Source of the DNA: an uncultured Rhodanobacteraceae bacterium
GTDB taxonomy: Bacteria; Pseudomonadota; Gammaproteobacteria; Xanthomonadales; Rhodanobacteraceae
Reading direction: 5' to 3'
NCBI GenBank assembly: GCA_913053815.1
Contig: CAJXGK010000081.1
Coordinates: 1-7,605, forward strand
DNA length: 7,605 nucleotides
Below, in pieces: positions 1 through 5,290 of this stretch (position 1 is its first letter; each line of letters starts with the position of its first letter). The notes beneath the pieces were generated by a model. It was not told the DNA's origin and made no database searches. It saw nothing but the letters and a program-made list of their open reading frames with translations. A program made the translations under genes and the position numbers.

Positions 1-2679
1 AATAGCCAGTGCCCTTACAAACCACCCGGTCAGATCCAGACGAGCCGTATCGCCTGCCAGTAACAGGCCGGCTTTGGGAAGTGGGGGCAACCGGGTATTG
101 CCGAACACCAGGCTGGCGGCCAGCGGGATAGTACTGCTCGCTGGGATCCGTATGCGTGCCCGTAGAAAATTCTTACCCAGGCTGCCTTGTAACACACTTC
201 CCGCAGCGGGAAGCCCGATTTCAAGATGCAGCGGCATGACGACCGATTTCGGTTTGTCCAGTGGGGCTGGAAGATCAATGCCGATACCGACGAGATTGGA
301 ATCAATGCGCAAGGTAGTAGTTAGCGGACCGAAACCAGGTGAATTGGCAATACGCAAACCGATCTGAAAACCGGCACGACCCTTGAGAACTTGGTTGAGA
401 GGCTGTAACACGGGTATTCCATAGGTCAGGCTGGACGCACCGAACCGCCCGGATAATGTGGCCAGCAACTGCGTGCCGGGATCTCCTGTATCGTTACCGA
501 CCGCTATGATCAGCTGTCCAGGTTGGTTTTGTAAGCGTGCCTGTAAACCCGCTGTATAAAATCCACTCCGGTCAAAAGAAACGGGGCCGTGGATCGATGA
601 CAACTGCAAATTCCATTTTGGGGCCCTCAGGTTGACCTGCTGCAATTGCGCCTGTCCCTGCAAACGAAAATTCTGGATAGCATGCAGAGGGAACACCAGA
701 GTGAAGCCCCAGGCAGCCTTACCGGTCATATGCAACTCTTTCAATACTGTCTGGTGAGGGATACCGATCGGACTTTGCTGAATGAACTGGAAAATCTTAG
801 CAACATCCCCTTGGCCTTCTGCAGAGATGGCGGCCTTACCCTGTCCCAGGTCATCGATACGAACCGTGGCGTGGCTCAATGCGTTATCCCCCACTCGGCC
901 CGCATCGGCCAGGACAGTCAAACCGGCACCGGAGAACTCGAGATTGCCCGCCAAGGCTTCAGCCTGGGGCCAGTGCGGGTCAAAATTGACCACGGTATCG
1001 GTGAAGTGGGCGGTGGCATCGAAGCGGCCGTGCCGCTGTTTGAACGGCCAATCCTGCAACGGTCCTCGCAAGGCTAACCGGCCCTCCTGCAAGGTTCCGG
1101 CGACCAGGGCCCGATCCAACCAGGACACGGCGGCAGGGGGCATCACATTGATCGGCCAGAACAGCTTGGCGGCAGCAACTTGACCGCGATCAAGTACCGC
1201 GTACAGATCAACATCGGGTCGTGGCTCATTAGGTAACAGGGCAATGCGGCCCTCAGCACGTCCCGCAAATCCCGGCGCATCAAAATTCAGGGATTGGATT
1301 CCAATAGTCCAACCCTTAGCTCCGGGCCATGCCACCAAGCGTGCGGCCAAGGCGTCAAAATCAAGGGAAGTACGGAAAACATAGGGGTAACGGACACTGA
1401 GCTTCTGACTAGGAATATGCAAGGCAATGGCCTGCCTATCGCCCAATAAACTCGCTTGCAAATGATTGACACCCGGTAATTTTCCCACGGCCGCCCAGCC
1501 CAGCCCCTGCAATTGAGCATCAATTTGATAAGCGCCCCGGCCATAGCAATCGAACGTACCACTAACTCGGCCATGTGGCGCCGCCCTGACAGCCCAAGAT
1601 GACAGGGCCGGTGGAGCTTCAGACAATAGCCCCGCTAGTGCCAGAAAGGGCTGAATTTTCAGCGCATGCATCTTGACTCGTGCCTGCAACTGTGTCCCTT
1701 GGCGACGCCATAACGCCTGCAGACCACTGTAAACTTGACCATTCACCGGAATCGGCTCATAGCGCAAGCGCCATATGTTCTTAGTACGTTGTAACCAAAT
1801 ATTGGCATGCAGGGAAGAGATGGCCGCCCGCCTGCCACCCACGCCAGTCATAGCTAAATCGCGTAAGCGGATGCGGCTGGACAGCTGCCAGGTTCGACCT
1901 TCATCCCATCCGAACCATATCTGCAGATTTCCGCGGCCTTTCTTGACCGTCGTGTGGTAGAGCGAGAACCCCTGTAGCAACGGGGCAAGATCGAGGTTAC
2001 GCCCAGACAGATAGAGTTTACCCTGCTGCAGGTTGGTGCTGAACGACCCCACCACTTGCAACCAACCCGCAACCCCCTGGCGACGGATCAACGCACCGAA
2101 ATGAGCCCGTGCCCCGGTACTCCTTACCAGAACGTCCGCCACATGGAAGGAAAACTTCACAGCGGAACCTCGCGGCTGTAGAAAGATGCTTAGATTTCGC
2201 AACCGAAGATCCACAGGTAAAGCATATACATCCATCCCGGTATCGGAACCTTCCTTGTTCAAACCAAGAATTTGCCAGCGCCCACCGGATTTCTGGACCA
2301 AGTCCAGCTGCAATCCGCGAGCGCTCAATTCGATCCAACGACGCCCAGGCCACAACAACAGACCGAAATGAAACCGCAGGCGGGCTTGTTGCAGGTATAA
2401 AAGCGTTCCGCCGCGGTTATTTTCAATGCGTAGATTGCGCAGCTTTAATTCCGGGCCACTGGCATGCCAGGTTCCCTGTATGTCCTGGAAGCGGACGGGG
2501 TGGCCCAGACGCCAAGAAAGTATCGATGCCACTTGTTGCGGATAGTCCGCAACATACGGCAATAGCAATTGGCCCAGGCCTACAGCGGCCGCAATACCAA
2601 TCAGTAACGTCGCCAACATGCCACCCAGGGCAAATCGTATACGCCGCATCCATCGCCCCGGAAAAGCTTGTGCCGTCAC
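1..2679 (-). CDS. yhdP: YhdP-family AsmA-like envelope protein (TIGR02099 type), C-terminus cut by window edge
   Basis: An uninterrupted minus-strand frame of 893 codons enters from the left edge. E. coli YhdP is about 1266 residues, so roughly the last third is outside the window. Residues about 16-40 form one hydrophobic segment (around GGMLATLLIGIAAAVG), which anchors the protein in the inner membrane with a large periplasmic part. The rest is the repetitive, beta-rich, low-charge sequence typical of AsmA-like proteins, with family-like blocks such as GTWHASGPELKLRNLRI near the N-terminus and GIGIDLPAPLDKP near the window edge. In E. coli, YhdP acts with TamB and YdbH in moving phospholipids to the outer membrane; that role is transferred by homology. 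The GTG at 2679 is preceded by GGAG with 9-nt spacing. An in-frame ATG at 2649 (MRRIRF) aligns with the E. coli start MRRLPG and is a real alternative. It lies 15 nt after rng, so is probably cotranscribed. Confidence 0.9.
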   Translation of the reverse strand, partial: MTAQAFPGRWMRRIRFALGGMLATLLIGIAAAVGLGQLLLPYVADYPQQVASILSWRLGHPVRFQDIQGTWHASGPELKLRNLRIENNRGGTLLYLQQARLRFHFGLLLWPGRRWIELSARGLQLDLVQKSGGRWQILGLNKEGSDTGMDVYALPVDLRLRNLSIFLQPRGSAVKFSFHVADVLVRSTGARAHFGALIRRQGVAGWLQVVGSFSTNLQQGKLYLSGRNLDLAPLLQGFSLYHTTVKKGRGNLQIWFGWDEGRTWQLSSRIRLRDLAMTGVGGRRAAISSLHANIWLQRTKNIWRLRYEPIPVNGQVYSGLQALWRRQGTQLQARVKMHALKIQPFLALAGLLSEAPPALSSWAVRAAPHGRVSGTFDCYGRGAYQIDAQLQGLGWAAVGKLPGVNHLQASLLGDRQAIALHIPSQKLSVRYPYVFRTSLDFDALAARLVAWPGAKGWTIGIQSLNFDAPGFAGRAEGRIALLPNEPRPDVDLYAVLDRGQVAAAKLFWPINVMPPAAVSWLDRALVAGTLQEGRLALRGPLQDWPFKQRHGRFDATAHFTDTVVNFDPHWPQAEALAGNLEFSGAGLTVLADAGRVGDNALSHATVRIDDLGQGKAAISAEGQGDVAKIFQFIQQSPIGIPHQTVLKELHMTGKAAWGFTLVFPLHAIQNFRLQGQAQLQQVNLRAPKWNLQLSSIHGPVSFDRSGFYTAGLQARLQNQPGQLIIAVGNDTGDPGTQLLATLSGRFGASSLTYGIPVLQPLNQVLKGRAGFQIGLRIANSPGFGPLTTTLRIDSNLVGIGIDLPAPLDKPKSVVMPLHLEIGLPAAGSVLQGSLGKNFLRARIRIPASSTIPLAASLVFGNTRLPPLPKAGLLLAGDTARLDLTGWFVRALAI

Positions 2680-2688
2680 CGGAACGTT

Positions 2689-2692
2689 CTCC
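2689..2692 (-). promoter_or_regulatory. Ribosome binding site for yhdP (GTG start)
   Basis: On the minus strand GGAG lies 9 nt before GTG 2679, immediately after the rng stop codon. It favours the GTG start. The alternative ATG at 2649 has only a G-run (CCGGGGCG) in front of it, a poor Shine-Dalgarno match. Confidence 0.5.
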
Positions 2693-2694
2693 AG

Positions 2695-4158
2695 TCAGAG
2701 CAGTACCACATCGAACTGCTCCTGCGAATATTGTTCCTCGGCCTGAAAACGAATGCTCTTGTCGATAAATTGCTCAAGTTCGGCAATCGCCCGCGACTCC
2801 TCTTCGAGCATTCGCTGCACCACCTTGGGGGCCGCCAACACCAGTAACTTCTCTGCTTCAAATTGCCGAACCGCACGAGTGATTTCACGAAAAATTTCGT
2901 AGTTCACCGTCTCGGCCGTCTTCAACATGCCGCGCCCATTACAAGTTGGACAGGATTCGCACAACTGCCGGGCCAAACTATCCGTGGTGCGCTTGCGGGT
3001 CATCTCGACCAAGCCCAATGGACCGATCTCGTATACCGTCGTCTTGGCATGGTCCTCGGCCAGCGTTTTTTGCAACATCCGTAACACCTGACGGCGGTGC
3101 TCAAGATCAGCCATGTCAATAAAATCAATAATAATGATACCGCCGAGATTACGCAGACGAAGTTGTCTCGCTGATGCCTGAGCGGCTTCCAGATTAGTGC
3201 GATAAGCGGTTTCTTCCAGATTTCGGGCACCAAGAAAACCACCTGTATTGACGTCAATGGTGGTCATCGCCTCAGTCTGATCAATGACCAGATAACCTCC
3301 GGATTTCAGCGCCACATCCTTGTTCAGGGCGCGCTGGATTTCATCCTCAACGCCATACAGATCAAAAATAGGTCTTTCTCCCGGATAGTGCTCGATCCGT
3401 TCTGTTAGCTCCGGCATGAACTTGCGCACGAAGGCCAGAACCTTGTCAAAACCCTCGTGGGAGTCCACGCGAACCTTTACGATGCCATCATGCATCAAAT
3501 CCCGCAGCGCCCGCAGCGGCAAAGAAAGTTCTTCGTAAACCCGCTGACCGACATTCGCCTGCGTGATATTTTCCTGAACCACCCGCCAGACCTTGCCGAG
3601 ATAGGTCACATCAAAACCCAGTGTCTGGGTTCCCTGCCCTTCGGCATTGGTGCGCACGATGTAGCCAAGATTGCTTTCACCAGCCAGGGCAAGGACTTCC
3701 TGACGAAGCCGATCGCGTTCTTCTGCATCCTCGATACGTGCCGAGATGCCCAGGTTATGGCTATAAGGCAACAGAACCAGATAACGCGAAGGAATCGAAA
3801 GATGGCTGGACAGTCGGGCACCCTTGGTACTGATTGGATCCTTGATAACCTGAACCACAATCTCCTGCCCTTCACAAACCAGCGAATTGATCAAGGGTAC
3901 CGCCGAATTATCGTCGCCATCCGTACCGGCAGGCCGATAGATATCGGCGGCATGCAGAAAAGCAGTTCGCGCTAATCCTATATTGACAAACGCAGCCTGC
4001 ATGCCGGGCATGATCCGGCTAACCCGACCTTTATAAATATTACCCACATAACCGCGTTGCAGTGCGCGTTCTACGTACACCTCTTGCAACATACCATTTT
4101 CGACCACAGCCACTCGAGTTTCTCGCGGGGTAACATTAATGAGGATCTCTTCACTCAC
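2695..4158 (-). CDS. rng: Ribonuclease G (RNase E/G family endoribonuclease)
   Basis: Complete 487-residue protein; E. coli RNase G is 489. This Mg-dependent endoribonuclease matures the 5' end of 16S rRNA and cleaves some mRNAs in the cytoplasm. The S1-like RNA-binding domain covers about residues 38-128 (GNIYKGRVSRIMPGMQAAF at 39-57). The DNase I-like catalytic part carries the metal-binding aspartates D302 (in TTIDVNTGG) and D345 (in IIIIDFIDM). The zinc-link cysteines C403 and C406 lie in the CPTC block that joins protomers. The long C-terminal degradosome scaffold of RNase E is absent, which separates it from rne. The start is GTG, chosen because the protein aligns from MSEEILINVTPRETRVA and a strong CAGGAG precedes it. 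It sits between maf (71-nt gap) and yhdP (15-nt gap), the usual gammaproteobacterial order. The long plus-strand frame opposite its 5' part is a shadow. Confidence 0.97.
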   Translation of the reverse strand: MSEEILINVTPRETRVAVVENGMLQEVYVERALQRGYVGNIYKGRVSRIMPGMQAAFVNIGLARTAFLHAADIYRPAGTDGDDNSAVPLINSLVCEGQEIVVQVIKDPISTKGARLSSHLSIPSRYLVLLPYSHNLGISARIEDAEERDRLRQEVLALAGESNLGYIVRTNAEGQGTQTLGFDVTYLGKVWRVVQENITQANVGQRVYEELSLPLRALRDLMHDGIVKVRVDSHEGFDKVLAFVRKFMPELTERIEHYPGERPIFDLYGVEDEIQRALNKDVALKSGGYLVIDQTEAMTTIDVNTGGFLGARNLEETAYRTNLEAAQASARQLRLRNLGGIIIIDFIDMADLEHRRQVLRMLQKTLAEDHAKTTVYEIGPLGLVEMTRKRTTDSLARQLCESCPTCNGRGMLKTAETVNYEIFREITRAVRQFEAEKLLVLAAPKVVQRMLEEESRAIAELEQFIDKSIRFQAEEQYSQEQFDVVLL

Positions 4159-4164
4159 GGAATT

Positions 4165-4170
4165 CTCCTG
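4165..4170 (-). promoter_or_regulatory. Strong Shine-Dalgarno fixing the GTG start of rng
   Basis: On the minus strand CAGGAG is followed by six bases (AATTCC) and then GTG 4158. The spacing is ideal, and this decides the non-ATG start. The 71-nt maf-rng gap shows no hairpin with a T-run, so read-through from maf into rng is expected. Confidence 0.7.
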
Positions 4171-4229
4171 TACAGACTGCTTTATAGCCGGGCAGATAGG
4201 AACCTGTCATGGGTTTCGGTTTACGCGGT

Positions 4230-4826
4230 TCAGCGCAGCGTCGGTTCCATGCACGGCACGGCAAAGGCCCGCAGCAAGCGCCAGGTTTCATGTAAGGGCA
4301 AGCCCATCACTCCAGAATAACTACCCTGAAGATACTCGATCAGAGCTCCTCCCCGGCCCTGAATGGCGTAAGCTCCAGCCTTGCCGAGCCATTCACCGGC
4401 ATCGACGTACTCCAGAATAACCTGCTCATCCAGCTTAGCGAAGCGTACTTCACTACGATTGATGGCATACAAAGACGTCTGCAGTGAGCACACCCATACG
4501 GCAGAAAGAACCCGGTGAGTACGTCCGGACAGCTTCCGCAACATACTCCTAGCCGCTTCAGCATTGCTCGGCTTGCCAAAAATCTGTCCATCCAGCAGCA
4601 CCTCGGTATCCGCCCCCAGGATCACATCATCAGTCTGCGGGGCAGCCCTTTGCGCGAGCCCGGCCCGGGCCTTGTCATGAGCCACCCGTAACACATAGTC
4701 CTCGGGTATTTCTCCTGCATGTGGGGACTCCGGAACAGACACCTGGAGCTGTTCGAAAGCACAGCCGATCTGCTGCAGCAATTCGCATCGACGCGGCGAT
4801 TGCGAGGCGAGATATAGTTTCGACAT
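4230..4826 (-). CDS. maf: Maf-family nucleoside triphosphate pyrophosphatase, YhdE type (dTTP/UTP)
   Basis: Complete 198-residue Maf protein; E. coli YhdE is 197. The family hydrolyses non-canonical or excess NTPs to NMP plus pyrophosphate; the YhdE branch prefers dTTP and UTP, and that substrate is inferred from similarity here. Visible landmarks are the N-terminal phosphate-binding LASQSPRR (residues 6-13), the catalytic aspartate D73 in GADTEV, GKP at about 84-86, RKLSGRTHRVLSAV, and the C-terminal block with KAGAYAIQG, GSYSGVMGLPLHE. The canonical second block usually reads ADTVV; here it is ADTEV, a minor change. ATG 4826 is chosen because the family N-terminus begins exactly at MSKLYLASQSPRR and GGAG precedes it by 6 nt. 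The same frame extends 129 nt further upstream to another ATG at 4955, but that extension is cysteine- and proline-rich and does not resemble Maf. First gene of the probable maf-rng-yhdP operon. Confidence 0.96.
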   Translation of the reverse strand: MSKLYLASQSPRRCELLQQIGCAFEQLQVSVPESPHAGEIPEDYVLRVAHDKARAGLAQRAAPQTDDVILGADTEVLLDGQIFGKPSNAEAARSMLRKLSGRTHRVLSAVWVCSLQTSLYAINRSEVRFAKLDEQVILEYVDAGEWLGKAGAYAIQGRGGALIEYLQGSYSGVMGLPLHETWRLLRAFAVPCMEPTLR

Positions 4827-4832
4827 CGACGG

Positions 4833-4836
4833 CTCC
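4833..4836 (-). promoter_or_regulatory. Ribosome binding site supporting the maf start
   Basis: GGAG on the minus strand with a 6-nt spacer to ATG 4826. It supports this start over the longer in-frame ATG at 4955. Confidence 0.6.
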
Positions 4837-5156
4837 GGAAGGAACCGACATGCTGGCAGCCCAGACCCGCTCTGTACAAGTCCCGGTGGCGACGCTGAGG
4901 TTCGACCTGGACGACACGCACGTATCTTGTGGATGCATGCTCCGCAAGGCACCAAACCGGGGGGTCATTCTTGGGGTGCGTTTTCTTGGACGAACAGGAA
5001 AACGAACTCGTGCCCCGCAGCTGCAGGCAATAAACGGGAGGCATCCAAGCCACCCGCAGCAATCCATACGTCAAGTACGCCGCCTGAGCGATCATTCATA
5101 CCGGTTCAATAAGCGAGCGGATCCCCGCCTGCTTGAGAATGTCGAATGAGTCGTAG

Positions 5157-5177
5157 CGGCGTGCCTGGCCTACGCCG
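5157..5177. other. Short perfect inverted repeat (6-bp arms, 9-nt loop)
   Basis: CGGCGT at 5157-5162 is the exact reverse complement of ACGCCG at 5172-5177. The stem is GC-rich but no T-run follows on either strand, so it is not a typical intrinsic terminator. It could be an operator half-site pair or a chance hairpin. Confidence 0.3.
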
Positions 5178-5254
5178 TGATCGGCAGTGAACGGTCTGGA
5201 CCCATCCCGTGGGCCAACCAGCAAGACGGCACCTCACCGCACCCGATGTACCGC

Positions 5255-5260
5255 TACAAT
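5255..5260 (+). promoter_or_regulatory. Possible -10 hexamer for mfd
   Basis: TACAAT matches the sigma-70 -10 consensus at five of six positions and lies 30 bp before the mfd start, which would give a leader of roughly 25 nt. No recognisable -35 hexamer occurs at 16-18 bp spacing, and there is no extended TGn. Weak, a position guess only. Confidence 0.2.
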
Positions 5261-5290
5261 ATGCGATGGTTCCGGCTTCACGTTGTCTCG

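Larger units (their letters stand above)
4827..5290. other. Divergent intergenic region between maf and mfd
   Basis: These 464 bp separate the 5' ends of two divergent transcription units, so promoters for both should lie here, but I find no clear sigma-70 promoter with both hexamers for either side. It contains a lone TACAAT hexamer near mfd, a 6-bp inverted repeat at 5157-5177, and two very small minus-strand ORFs. One runs from a TTG at 5224 to the stop at 5096 (42 codons) with GAGGT six bases ahead. The other runs from ATG 5099 to the stop at 4965 (44 codons). They overlap as ATGA, as coupled genes do. Neither is recognisable. The longer open frames across the region, on both strands, have arginine-, cysteine- or proline-rich translations and look like noise. 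Confidence 0.6.

Noticed and set aside
646..1077. 143-codon plus-strand ORF opposite yhdP
   Set aside because: Antisense to the continuous YhdP frame, with no recognisable domain.
2109..2768. 219-codon plus-strand ORF opposite yhdP and the end of rng
   Set aside because: It lies antisense to two well-supported genes, its translation is low-complexity with no recognisable motif, and it crosses the rng-yhdP boundary. It is a shadow frame.
3457..3975. 172-codon plus-strand ORF opposite rng
   Set aside because: It lies wholly within the conserved RNase G coding sequence on the other strand; no family resemblance and no ribosome site.
4159..4229. Possible terminator or internal promoter between maf and rng
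   Set aside because: No stem followed by a T-run and no paired -35/-10 hexamers were seen in these 71 bases.
4827..4955. N-terminal extension of maf to ATG 4955
   Set aside because: The 43 extra residues do not resemble Maf, and the family N-terminus plus a good Shine-Dalgarno fit ATG 4826.
4721..5149. 142-codon plus-strand ORF spanning the maf 5' end and the intergenic gap
   Set aside because: It overlaps conserved Maf N-terminal codons, and its translation is arginine- and proline-rich without known motifs.
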